Assembly (NCBI RefSeq): GCF_016808335.1
Contig: NC_053144.1
Span: 57,428,195-57,492,194 of the forward strand
Source: Panicum virgatum
Lineage: Eukaryota; Streptophyta; Magnoliopsida; Poales; Poaceae
Reading direction: 5' to 3'
DNA length: 64,000 nucleotides
How positions within the stretch are numbered: position 1 is the first letter of the stretch; every line of letters starts with the position of its first letter. Positions 33,881 through 44,952 of this stretch are shown here, piece after piece. The notes under the pieces were generated by a model, which saw only the letters and a program-made list of their open reading frames with translations, had not been told where the DNA came from and did no database searches. A program made the translations under genes and the position numbers.

Positions 33881-35520
33881 ATAACCCTCTATCTGAACTG
33901 CTGAAGTATTGTGAGAATCACGGTCTAAAATACTTGGTGTAGCAAGTACTCCGATGCCAATGCTGGCCAAGCATGTGCGCGAGAGGGAGACACGTAAGGT
34001 CGTAAATATGACGGGACGTGGCGATTGGTGGACGGCTACTAATACTCCTCCAATCCGAAAATTCCACTTCGATCCCAATTAAAAACGTACAACGTCGTAA
34101 AGTTGAAGGCTGATGTACTCACCAAACCATGATGAGAAAGCAAAAACGGCAACAGGGAAGGAAGCAAACGGGATCTGCAGGTTCCGTGCCGACTCCGAGG
34201 ACGGATCGCCCCAGCGGAGGGATATTAACGCGGTCGCCAGCTACCTGCCAAAGTATCCGGCAAATTGCGAGGTGTCATCGGCCGGCGCGCGGCCGGCCAC
34301 CGGCAGCATCACGCCTTAATCGCTGACGAGCCACTGTGGCGGCTAGCATGAAGGCCCCTCGCGATCAGTGGGACATCGTGCCGTCTCAGAAAGGGCGCGC
34401 GCGGAGCGCTTTCCGGCGACGGCGACCGGCCTGGCCCGTGAGTCAGCCTCTTCTTCCCTTCACCAACAAGCGAGGTCCACTCGTCGGCGCCCGGGGAAGA
34501 TGGGGAGCTCCATGGCACCACATCGCCGGAGACGGGGGCGGGGCCCATCACCTATTCACCTGGCCACCCCTGCGCCCACAGGTGGTTCTGCAGGCGCCGT
34601 AGGAACACGTACGCGCGAGGGGCACCCTGCCTGCCTACCTGGCGATCGGGATTAGTCAGAGTGAATGTGCTACATGGCTACAGTTGGTGATCTAATCTAA
34701 TTACTTTTTAATGCCCCCATACGTTAGGTCCTTTTCCAGGTGCAGACAAATTTGCTCGAAACGCCACGCGGTTGACAGTCAGGCGATGATCAAGTGGTTG
34801 GAGCACGGGAATTCCAGAGACCGCGCGGCGTCAGGGTAGCCAGAGCGAGCTTCTTCCAGTAGTCGGAAATGGTAACTGGACTCGCTCTCGTTGACATGCG
34901 GGTCTGATCGCAGGTCTCTCAGCGCTGGTTCTTGTTTGACGATGGTTCGGCTGGGCGCTGGTTCTTGTTTTGTTTCTTGCGCCGTCCCCCCTGGATCTTC
35001 TTGCCTCCCGCCGCGCCGGGACCGTGACCTGTCCACGCCACGCCCCTGTCTTCGCCGTGTCAGCACGCGGCCGAGTCCTTCCTCGTTTTGTCATGCTCGT
35101 GCCCTGGCTCCGTTCCGTTAGTCCATTTACCTCGTTCCGTCGTTCATATGTACGTACTAGAAAACTGTGCGCTCCCCCCAAATTATTCAGGCCGCTCCCG
35201 TCTCGAGCGCATGCAGTTTCCAACTTTCCATCATCATCATCATCATCAGTCGCAGACCACTAGCTAGGCAAGTTGCAGCCGTTCGCTGATATGGGTAACC
35301 CTAGTCATCGCCCGCTCGCTCGAGAACAACGGCAGCGACGCATACCTACTAGACTACTACGGCGATCGACGACACAGCTGACGCTCGCTCGAGAACAATG
35401 GCGCTTGACTTGGATCACCACCTCCCCTGGAGGCCTGGACCGTACCCAATCATATCATTCCCGCGTCCGAGGTACACGTAGCCGCGGAGGTGGCCCATGT
35501 GGTGAAAACACCAACCATGT
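33881..35520. other. Intergenic, GC-rich, no gene recognised
   Basis: Several open frames at 34110-34650 and 34830-35260 exist on both strands, as expected from GC content. None shows a domain, splice pattern or conserved start. Confidence 0.4.
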
Positions 35521-35534
35521 AAACCATGGCGGCG

Positions 35535-35827
35535 CGAACGAGCGTGTAGCTCGGTGGTAGCGCTGGCAGTGGCCAGCCTGCCCACCCGCGTTCGATCCCC
35601 GGCTGGGACGACGTGCGGTGTCGCACCGGGGATTAATTCCCCTGAGAGGACCGGGCACTGTAGGTAGAGTGTGTGTGTGGGGTTGCGTGAGTGCGTGTGT
35701 GTGCCGCGGTAGACACGTTCCGAGACTTCTCGGACAGTCTCATCTGTGTGTGAGCGTGCGGTCAGCACAGATGCCTATACGAGTCTTATATGATGGGCCA
35801 GTGCTCGTGGCAACTTTCAAAAAAAAA
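35535..35827 (+). mobile_element. tRNA-derived SINE with 14-bp TSD
   Basis: The head carries a Pol III A box (TAGCTCGGTGG, 35547-35557) and B box (GCGTTCGATCCCC, 35588-35600). The body has GTGTGTG-rich sequence and a poly-A tail. A perfect 14-bp duplication, AAACCATGGCGGCG, flanks it at 35521-35534 and 35828-35841. The structure is complete, so this is a full-length, fairly young insertion that relied on LINE proteins to move. Confidence 0.9.
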
Positions 35828-35841
35828 AAACCATGGCGGCG

Positions 35842-36352
35842 AAGCAGGGTGCGTGCGCGCGCGGCGGCCGATCACTTGGTTAGTTTACGTGTGCGCGGCG
35901 GAACTAAATGATAGGGTCGGGTACGGTGGCCCATCGCGCGCGCCTCAGCTAGCGCCGTCGTCGTCGATCGTATCACGGCCGGAGATCTCCGGAAAAATAA
36001 AGTAGCTAGCTCTCGCCGCCCTTTTCAATGCCTCTGGCCAGTCGCGGCGAGGTCGCGGGCGTTGATCTCGCCGGCCGGCCAGTTCCGCGACGAAAAGCCC
36101 TGGAACTTTGTATAAAAATAAAGCTGCTGGCAAGCGGCGGCGCCTACGTGGTCGCCTCGGCGTCGTGTAATCTCGCCGCCGGCGAGGTGGTGAGACAATA
36201 TAAATTTCCTAGAGAGACATCTCGATGCGAAGCTAGAGAATTCCCCGTTGCCGTCCCCGTCGAGACTCCAGCGACAGGGTGGGCGCAATGAATTAAAGCG
36301 CGCTAGCTCCGGCAGTTTGCCAAAGACTATTCGTCATTACACATAAATAATA
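35842..36352. other. Intergenic, no gene seen
   Basis: GC-rich spacer with shadow ORFs on both strands. Confidence 0.45.
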
Positions 36353-36587
36353 CTCCCTCCGTTCTAAATTATAAGTCGTTTGACTTTTTCAACCTCAAGT
36401 TTGACCACTCGTCTTATTTAAAAATTTGTGCAAAACATCACTTCTTTTGTTGTGGCTTGCTTTATTGATACAAATTCTCGAAGAATTATTTAAATTTGAC
36501 TATGTTTGCATAAATTTTTTGAATAAGACGAGTGGTCAAACTTTGTGTCAAAAAAATCAAACGACCTATAATTTGGAACGGAGAGAG
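36353..36587. mobile_element. Stowaway MITE
   Basis: 235 bp flanked by TA (36351-36352 and 36588-36589). The ends CTCCCTCCGTTCTAAATTAT and the inverse CTCTCTCCGTTCCAAATTAT are textbook Stowaway. Sister of 11179-11414. Confidence 0.9.
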
Positions 36588-36739
36588 TATAAAATATTCT
36601 ACAGCACCAGCTATAGCTAGGTGAAGAACCCACGGTTCAAGATTTAACACATCTACTACTTGATTACTTGTTGCATGCGAAGCCACCTACACGCGAGAAG
36701 TGCAGTCCCGTTCTTCGATCCCACGCCTGAGTATTTCTG

Positions 36740-36784
<45 letters not shown>

Positions 36785-37642
36785 CGCATCCGACTATATA
36801 TGCTTGTGGAAATATTAAAGTCTCGTGGCAAGTTGTTGTGCTCGGTTTTAATTGCGTTGCTTGTCCAAAGATCATAATAATGAGAAACCATTGGACCATA
36901 TATATAATACGTCGCATTTGCAGCAGGCCTCTCTCTGTCCCGCGTTCAATTGAGAGCCAGCGAGAACGGGAAATATGCCGTTTACAGAAAAAGCATATGG
37001 CGGGATATACTCATTGGGTCCACACATTATTCAGAGATGACTTTTCCATTGCGCATGGATCACTTATTCTTTCTCTCTCACACGCACACGCACAATGACA
37101 CGGCCGTTACTAGCCCAATCAGGCACGCAAAATTGAGAAGAATTTTGCTGGTTAAATTTGGAGTTGCAATTGGATAAAAAATGTTTTCTGCTAGCTGCTT
37201 GGACATATAAGGCCCTACGAGGCTTGGAAAGTCCAACTTCGGTGGGATTAATTTCATATAATGCACATAATATCCATTTGTATTTTGGCTCCGAATTTAT
37301 TATAGGATCCCAATATTTTTTTTCGTTTCAAAAAAAAATATCGGGATCTTATTTTCCCTGGTCATAGATTACTTAATTCAAATGGTGCAGCGAGGATGTG
37401 CTGACATAGCTTTTAATTTAAAGTCATGGCTTATATTACCACCACACTAGGAGAACTTTCATCCAAACATCTCTCTATCTTTCTGACTTTATTATCATAT
37501 ACCTGGCTCTATAGAGAGGAAAAATAAACAGTAGATTTGTTGCTGCATATATAGTCTGGCTGTAATTAATAAGTAAGTTTACCTATGAAAAATTCTAGAC
37601 GTACTAGCTAGCATGTTTCCCAAAAGCTAGGAAATTTTTTCT
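36588..37642. other. Intergenic with a TA microsatellite
   Basis: A (TA)n tract lies at about 36742-36774, followed by a short CACA run. Otherwise AT-rich spacer with no gene. Confidence 0.5.
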
Positions 37643-38880
37643 TCCTATTTTTATTGTCTTTTTGCGTATGAAATGTGAGATTAAACTAAGAAATTTATTT
37701 TGCGTTATTACATTCATAGACCAGCATTATGCATATAGAAATATAATCACAATGCATGCATGCCAGAACTATGGGGCTCCATCTAACCCCCATGGTTTCA
37801 CTACTACAGAACATGCCTTTGTTCCAAACCATTTGTCCCGGCTGCCTTTGGGTCCGGGACAAAAGGTGGCTTTTGTCCCGGGTCCAACGGCTAGTCGGGC
37901 CAGCGGGGGGGACATAGGTCTTTTGTCTCGGTTGGAGGCACCAACCGGGACAAAAGGCCCAACCCTTTTGTCCCGGTTGGTAACACCAACCCGGACTAAA
38001 GGGTGATATTTTTGTCCCGGTTGGTGGCACCAACCCGGACTAAAGGACCCTTTTGTCCCGGTTGGTGTTACCAACCCGGGCAAAAGGCCCCTCCACGTGA
38101 TAGTTCAAAAGGAAGTTATTCTTTACTGAGTCACATGTACTACTTAAGTGAGTTGGCAAGGAAGCCATGCGCTAGGCAATATGTCTTGGGTTCGAATCCC
38201 GCAGGGCGCAAAAAAAATTTAGCGTGAGGGACATTTTGTCCCGATTCTACCACCCGGGACAAAAGCCTCCAGAGCTTTTGTCCCGGCAGCCGAATCCCGG
38301 TTCCAAAACCGGGACAAATGGCCCTTTGGAACCGGGACAAATGGCCCGATTTGTAGTAGTATTTTTAAACAAAACATACCATATTTGTGGGCTATAACTA
38401 CTAAACTAGAATACCTAATAGAATTGCACACATCATGTGTTGTTCTGGTTAATAAGCTAGATACATAAATAGAGACACCTAAAGCATCATAATCTGTTAT
38501 TTACAAACAAACGGACAATTAATCATGGAACACGCGCTATGTATCACTTTCATCCTATTTTTATTGTCTTTCTGCGTATGAAATGTGAGATTAAACTAAG
38601 AAATCTATTTTGCGTTATTACATTCATAGACCAGCATTATGCATATAGAAATATAATCACAATGCATGCATGCCAGAACTATGGGGCTCCATCTAACCCC
38701 CATGGTTTTTAAACAAAACAGATCATATTTGTGGGCTATAACTACTAAACTAGAATACCTAATAGAATTGCACACATCATGTGTTGTTCTGGTTAATAAG
38801 CTAGATACATAAATAGAGACACCTAAAGCATCATAATCCGTTATTTACAAACAAACGGACAATTAATCATGGAACACGCT
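37643..38880 (+). repeat. Tandem duplication, one copy holding a CACTA element
   Basis: Unit 1 is 37643-38552 and unit 2 is 38553-38880. They match closely from TCCTATTTTTATTGTCTT to AATCATGGAACACGC. Unit 1 contains the 563-bp element at 37799; unit 2 is the empty site. Confidence 0.9.
37799..38361. mobile_element. Small non-autonomous CACTA element
   Basis: It starts CACTACTACAG and ends TTTGTAGTAGTA; the last base is changed from the expected G. The target duplication is TTT (37796-37798 and 38362-38364). The empty duplicate at about 38707 confirms the exact 566-bp gain. Four head-to-tail hairpins of about 38 nt (TTTTGTCCCGGTTGG arms) lie at 37921-38087. A tRNA-like stretch with a B box (GGTTCGAATCC, 38189-38199) follows. 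There is no transposase. Confidence 0.88.
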
Positions 38881-39250
38881 CTTTATTATGCCGGCGGTTG
38901 ATAGATTTTATTAACTGTTTTAACTTTTGACGGAAGACAACATATCCCACCAAGTACTTGCTCTGACCCTAGAATATAATGAATTTTAGATTTGTCCTAA
39001 GTCCAATATTTTTAACTTGTAAACATTCATTTTCTAAAAAGTAAAAGGAAGTTCTATGACGGGTACTAAAGTTCAATCCCTCCTTTTCTTAACAAATATG
39101 ATAAGTTGCCCATGCTACGCACTCCTAAAGTGAGATATGAAGTGAAGTGCTAGGTTCCCATTATATATGTGTATTAAAAAATAATCTAAAAGAAAGTACT
39201 AAAAATAGATCTTTTGCATATATAAATATATAGAGAGAAAGCATGCATAC
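38881..39250. other. Spacer between the two CACTA elements
   Basis: AT-rich, no gene or repeat seen. Confidence 0.5.
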
Positions 39251-39253
39251 CTT

Positions 39254-42200
39254 CACTACTACAACCACCCCTATCACCGCCGGTTCTAAAAGTACATCAC
39301 CAACGGTTTTGGGTACCGTTGGATTTAAGTCGTTGGTGATAGCGGGGCCATCACTGCCGGTTCCAGAACCGTTGGTGATATGCACCCATCACCGCCGGTT
39401 CGTATCTGGAACCGTTGGTGATGGAGACATCAACACCGCCGGTTCAAGACACGAACTGGCGGTGAAGACCTTTTTCCCATCAAAAAAAATATTTCCATAT
39501 AATAATATTGCATCATTTGTACAACATATATAATATATAATTATAGCAGCAGAATTCAACCATATGAGCTCATACATCGAGATTAAACAAAAGAGTCCAT
39601 ACAATCACCTCTTAGCCTTCTCTCAACCTAAGTAGAAATAATTATATTTAAGTGACACAGAAAGTTACTCCATTAATAGAGCTATTCATACATATGCATT
39701 GGGTCTTGTAGCATGAAGCAAAAGGATCGCTCACTGCAGCATGAGGCACATCATATCTAAGTATCTAACATATTATTTGTATGATGTTGATGTGCAATAC
39801 AAAAGAAGCAAATGGCCGTTCAAAGCACAAATCTATTTTACAGGCTACAAAGCACAAATCTATTTTACAGGCTACAAATGGATGTTTTTAAATGACAATC
39901 AAATCTATGTGACTACTAAGTTCACTAGTAAGTATGCCCGTGCTAACGCCAAGGGTAAATTTAAAATGTAAACAATTTCAAACGGGTAAATTTCAAATGT
40001 AAACAAGTTTATTTGTTTATCATAAAATGTTGATGATTTGATTTGATGTCATAGAAGTCGATGTCATAGAAGTCTTCCCTGCCTGGTCTTCTTCTACCTC
40101 TAATGCTTGAATACCCACAATTGAAACTTCCATCCTCACTGCAAGCACAGATGTTCACAAGGAAAACAATTAAGAGAGATACTGATAAACAAATAGACTC
40201 CCTCAATCCCACACGTGATAGCTCATTAGTAGAAGGGGAACCATACAACACACAATCACACACCCCATCATTCAAATATTGCATTTGCAGCTGCCGTGCA
40301 TTTGAGGTGATACAATTTATATGGTACGTGAGTGGATGAGCACAGCATCTCCATGCAATTAAGACGGCGCACATATGCTACAAGCTACATGACCTTGATA
40401 AATCATAAGCTTCAAGCCCTATCAGTATAACACAAGAGAACTACTTCAATTAAGTTTCAAAAGAACCCAAGCGCCGCATATGAAAAGGTCTCCATTCTCA
40501 ATCATAGTGGCCATCTACCCCCTAAATTTAACTAAAACAAACATCTACCCCCTAAATTTAACTTAATCATGTGTGCTTTTGCGCTGATTAACAAAAAATG
40601 AGCAACTTCAGTCGGAGAAGCTTACATGAGAACTACAATTAGCTGGTTGAAATTAAACATTGGATTAGCCTTTTAGCCATCAGCAAGCACGCATGACATA
40701 GTGGCCATCTAAGAAACCGTAACGTATGAACTGATCATATTGCAATTGAACAGAAAATGTCGCTGAAAATGTTCAACAGAAATCACTATGCTCTCTACGG
40801 CATGGAGTAGAATATATCTATTAAGGATGTTCGGTTGAGTATAGATAATTTCAGCTCACCCTTTAGAATGGAGCTTCTCAAGAATTGATATGCTCTCTAC
40901 GGCAATGCAGGCATCCATATTCGCAGACATCCTGTTCAAGATGTTGAGTCATTTAGTCTGCAAACCGAAACATGAGGGCAAAAGAGTAGCATGAAAAAAG
41001 AATGGAAGACACTTACGCCTACCCCATTGAATTCCACACGTCCAAAAGGCTGGGACCAAGCATTACAAAGCCTGTGCATTTCTTTGCACAAAACTGCCCT
41101 AATATCAGCACTAATATTTTTCAAGTAGCCCTGAACGCAGCAAGAGCATTTCAGCTAGCAACTTCTAATGTTTTACCAGATAGGATAGTTGTCAACCAGA
41201 GCGTACCTTCTCGTGTCAATATGCTACCAAACATGTGCCGACACACATTTCCCTCTCTTGATACCTTGATGCAGTATGTGTTATATGATAAGATGTCAAC
41301 AATGTCAGATAGTATGTGTTATATGCCGTTAATTTGCAGGTTTCATCCCATGATCTATTTCTATACTCTTGCATCATGTCCCGTTAAAAAGTGAGCATTA
41401 AGCATAAAGAACGACAAGATTAGAGATCATGTCCTGCATCATTTCAATACTCTTGCACCAATTCTATACTCTTGCATCATGTCCTGCGCGTGAGAAAGAC
41501 ATGTATGCATACCTTCATAAGCCCTCTCCCATCTATGTCCTGTAACTTTCCAAACCACAAATTGCGCAGACCTTGCAGCTTGTGGCCGTCAATTAGCTTA
41601 AATAAATGAGCAGGAATTAAATGGCAAGTGCAAAGAGAGGATTCAAACCGAATTGGCCCAGCTGCTGCTGTCGACTTGCTCCTGCTCGCACTGCGGCACC
41701 GCCGGCCTGGCCGCAGCACCCCCAAGCTGCTGGCCGCCTTGGGCTGAGTGCCGTTGCTGGCCCTGGCCTGCTGCGGCGCTGCATGCTCAACCGCGAGCAC
41801 GCAGCGTGCGCGCCTGTTCCCCGCGCTGGGCGCCGCGACTGGCCGCCCGCTCGCCTGGCCGCGCTCGAGCAACGGCTTCCCCCTCCGGCGGTGGCAGCAT
41901 GGCCGGCCAAGAGGCCAGCAAGGCCGCCACTAAAATGGGGCGGAGGCAGCCGTGCACCAGAGGGGGAGGGGAGCAGCCAGGAAGCCGACGGGGCACTGCC
42001 GGTAAGGAAGGCCGACGGAGCACCAGAACGTGACTGGCTGCCGGCGACCGCACACCGGTGAGGAAGGCCGGCTCCCCGGCGACGCCAGCGGAGGCAGCCG
42101 TGCACCAGAGGGGGAGGGGAGAATGAAAAAAATAGGTGGAGAACACATCACCGCCGGATCATATTACAACCCGGCGGTGATGCTAACATATCACCACCGG

Positions 42201-42342
42201 TTCGTAATACGACCCGGCGGTGATGCTCTCGAGAGCATCACCGCCGGGTCGTATTACGAACCGGCGGTGATAGACTATCACCGCCGGTTCGAAACAAACC
42301 GGCGGTGATGGGGCGTTTGCGATGATGTATTCTGCAGTAGTG
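39254..42342. mobile_element. 3.1-kb non-autonomous CACTA element
   Basis: The ends are CACTACTACAACCACCCC and the inverse CACTACTGCAGAATACATC, with target duplication CTT (39251-39253 and 42343-42345). Subterminal repeats of CACCGCCGGTTC and its inverse fill both edges. No TNPA- or TNPD-like ORF is seen. 41620-42120 is a GC-rich block with proline/alanine-rich open frames on both strands; a 35-bp segment (GGAGGCAGCCGTGCACCAGA and onward) occurs there twice, at 41943 and 42089. The block may be captured host sequence. Minus-strand 40936-41124 has a short ORF of unknown origin. Confidence 0.88.
42190..42271. repeat. 82-bp near-perfect palindrome
   Basis: Two 41-bp arms meet at 42230/42231 (CTCTC|GAGAG) with one mismatch, inside the right edge of the CACTA element. 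Confidence 0.95.
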
Positions 42343-42788
42343 CTTTTCACAACCCATTCATTAATTAATCATCGTTAACCCAAAAATATTTTTTTCATAA
42401 TATTTTTTTTGAAAGACCCCTTTGTCCATAATATAGCTACATACTGCAAGAGTTTTTCATAGATTAAGGATGGAGAGTAAAAGTAAAAAGTCTATAATAC
42501 CCTTCTTTACTGAATTACTCCATGCAATAGTTAAGATAAATAATTAAGGCTTTACTATTTAGCTTGCGTGCAGATCTAAGTGCCATATATTTAATTTGCA
42601 TGTAAGGAGGGGCAATTTTAGACCTGGCATACTAAAAAAATGGCTTTGGGAACTTAAAATTTGAGTCCGTACGTGTGCTTCATGGACAAACGCTCGATTT
42701 GGCATGTGCGCTTGTGCCCTCCCGCTGTTACGGGGGGGGAGACAACAGGAATAAAGTTTTATGAAACAATTAAAATTAGTGCGTGATT

Positions 42789-43282
42789 TTTTTAGATAAG
42801 GGAATATATTAATCATATTCCAGCCTCTGTATCGATTGATACATATAATTATTCGAAAACACAACCACACCGTACAACGCATCCGAAAGAAACGAAACCG
42901 AGTAGCAAAAAAAGAGAGACTAAAACGTGCTTAAACACAGGCAATCTGATTACTAAATGGCCATCCATTTGACGCAAAGACTTTCATGGCAAGGCACTCA
43001 AGTGCGCGACACCCCTCTAACACCATTGGTCTTTCCTCTTCTTTTTGTAGCAGTGTCCAAAACCGGATCCAATATGTTCCTCTGAACAGCACCTGTAGAG
43101 ACGAAGAAACTCGCGCACAGTTAAAAGTAATGTCGTTTCGAGTTAGCCAAATCGCCCATAAGATGGCACATGCTCTCACTAAGGCCTGATGATTGCGTTG
43201 TTTTCTCAGCCCATTTAACCAGTGAGTAAATATATGGTTCACAATTAACGGCATAGGCAAATTCTCCACAAAAATTTAGCGT
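42789..43282 (-). mobile_element. 5'-truncated LINE
   Basis: A 13-bp duplication, TTAGTGCGTGATT, flanks it (42776-42788 and 43283-43295). A plus-strand T-run at its left edge is the poly-A end of a minus-strand insertion. ORF 42931-43269 (113 codons including the stop) has ILWAIWLTRNDITFN, the usual tail of plant non-LTR ORF2 proteins after reverse transcriptase. Everything upstream was lost at insertion. Confidence 0.82.
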
Positions 43283-43295
43283 TTAGTGCGTGATT

Positions 43296-43530
43296 GATTT
43301 CTGTAATAGTTAATTAGATTAATTAGGTGATTACTTTTCACAAAAGGGCCATCACGAAAGGGCCATCTCTCGAAAGGGCCAACTCACGGAAGGGCCAACT
43401 CGATGAGGCTAATTCCAAGGAACACCATGCCCTTTGGGCTTGTATATATATATATGTAATCAATCCATAATCCATCAATGAGAATCAATCGTTCGTTCCC
43501 TCAATCCTACTCTTAACATAAAGCAATGCA
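43296..43530. other. Possible solo Copia LTR fragment with GGGCCA repeats
   Basis: GAAAGGGCCA-type units repeat about four to five times at 43339-43403. The following GTAATCAATCCATAATCC and AATGAGAATCAAT...CTTAACA text recalls the 3' end of Copia-type LTRs. No clear start or target duplication was found. Confidence 0.3.
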
Positions 43531-44952
43531 AGGTCCATCCACTGCTGGACGGTTGGCGGGCGGATAGGCGCCGTCGTGCGTGGTACCGCGCGCGCGAGCT
43601 ACGATCACGCACCCGCATTCGTGGTGGTTAGCAGCAACGTGACTGGTCGAGATCGATCACACTGTGCGCGCGCGGTACACGCGCGCGAACAGCACCTGTA
43701 GACGGGGCGGACGACGTGACTGCCGTCGTCGTACGTCGTGTAGACTTGTACAGTGTACTTGCCTACTCGATCGGACGGCGACGGGTGCATCTGCCCGTTT
43801 GGGTCGAGCGCTACGTACGGGAGCTCGATCGGCCGCCGGCCGTAACTGCGCCGGCGGAAGGGAGAGGAGCTGGTCAAGCATGCCCTGCCCTGTGTACCTG
43901 ATCGGAGCCGTACGCAGCACAAAGCCAGGACGTGGTAAAAAAAAAACGTGCCAGTTACTAAAGGTCAGAGCAGCCGTCCTGCAGGCTGCCGTACGTAGCG
44001 GGGGCGGATCGTTTACTCGGTGCAACAGCGATCTTAAGCTGAACGTAATCATCCCCTCTCGGCCGGGTCACGAGCGCGGCGCGCCAGCGGAATTTCTCTG
44101 ATTTTTTAGTGTCGTAGCTGTCGATCACAGCGGCACCACCACCTCCACCTTGGTGCATCTTCGCCTGTTTTTCAGACATCAGTATTATTCCAGTGTCATC
44201 GGGGGGCACGGCATGATCCTAATTCCTAGCTGCTGCGCGTAGACTGGCTGAGGCTAGTGATCGATCGAGCCACTGTGGCCGGCAGGGCCCCGCCCGGGTC
44301 GATTGAGGATCAACGACCGACCGATCGGGATTTTAGCTACACATGTACAGTACATAATAGCGACCAGCGATCGAGTACACGTCGCTGCTGCATAGTAGAA
44401 CAGTAGCATACTTACCGCGCGCGTACGTTCGTTCCCCGGCCGGGCCCCCCGTAGCTAGAAAATACTACGACGGCGGCGGGCGCCGCCGACAACGTGGTCG
44501 CCCGCGCGGCCGCGCGAGGGGACGGTGGTGCGGCCTGGCGCCACGGCGCCCGCACGCCCACGTGCCCGCGCCACCAGCCACACGGCCCGCAAGAGCCGCC
44601 CCCCACTTACCGTTCCCCACGTAACGGGCCGGCCGGTCGCCAGCGTAAGTGGTGTACCTGCACCCCGGGCGCCGCTGCTATATTATGGCGCCGCCCCCGC
44701 GCTGCTGTCTGGCGTGGCCTCGCTGCGGGCGCACAAGAGACGAGAGCGAGCTGATCGATCGAGAGCCCCGCGGCCAGTGACGACCCGGCCGCACGCGCAC
44801 CAACTCCCTAGGACGCACGCGAGCGGAGACTGAGCTAGCGCAGTGTGAGGGAGACGACGCACCGCGGGGCGCCGCTGCTCTGGTCCGGAGCCGGTCGGCC
44901 GCCGGCAGCTAGCGGCTTGGTAGCCAGCCGGCGACGGCGAGACCGAGCGGCG
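43531..44952 (+). promoter_or_regulatory. Upstream region and 5' UTR of the MYB gene
   Basis: No gene seen. The stretch is GC-rich with CGATCG and ACGTAC words. A weak TATA-like TATATTAT lies at 44689-44696, about 260 bp before the ATG. An in-frame open stretch continues upstream of the ATG without an ATG codon. Confidence 0.4.

Noticed and set aside
37921..38087. CRISPR-like repeat array
   Set aside because: Units are self-complementary hairpins inside a plant CACTA element, without unique spacers; CRISPR does not apply.
44845..44952. N-terminal extension of the MYB protein
   Set aside because: The frame is open but has no ATG; the family start [11 protein letters not shown] is at 44953.
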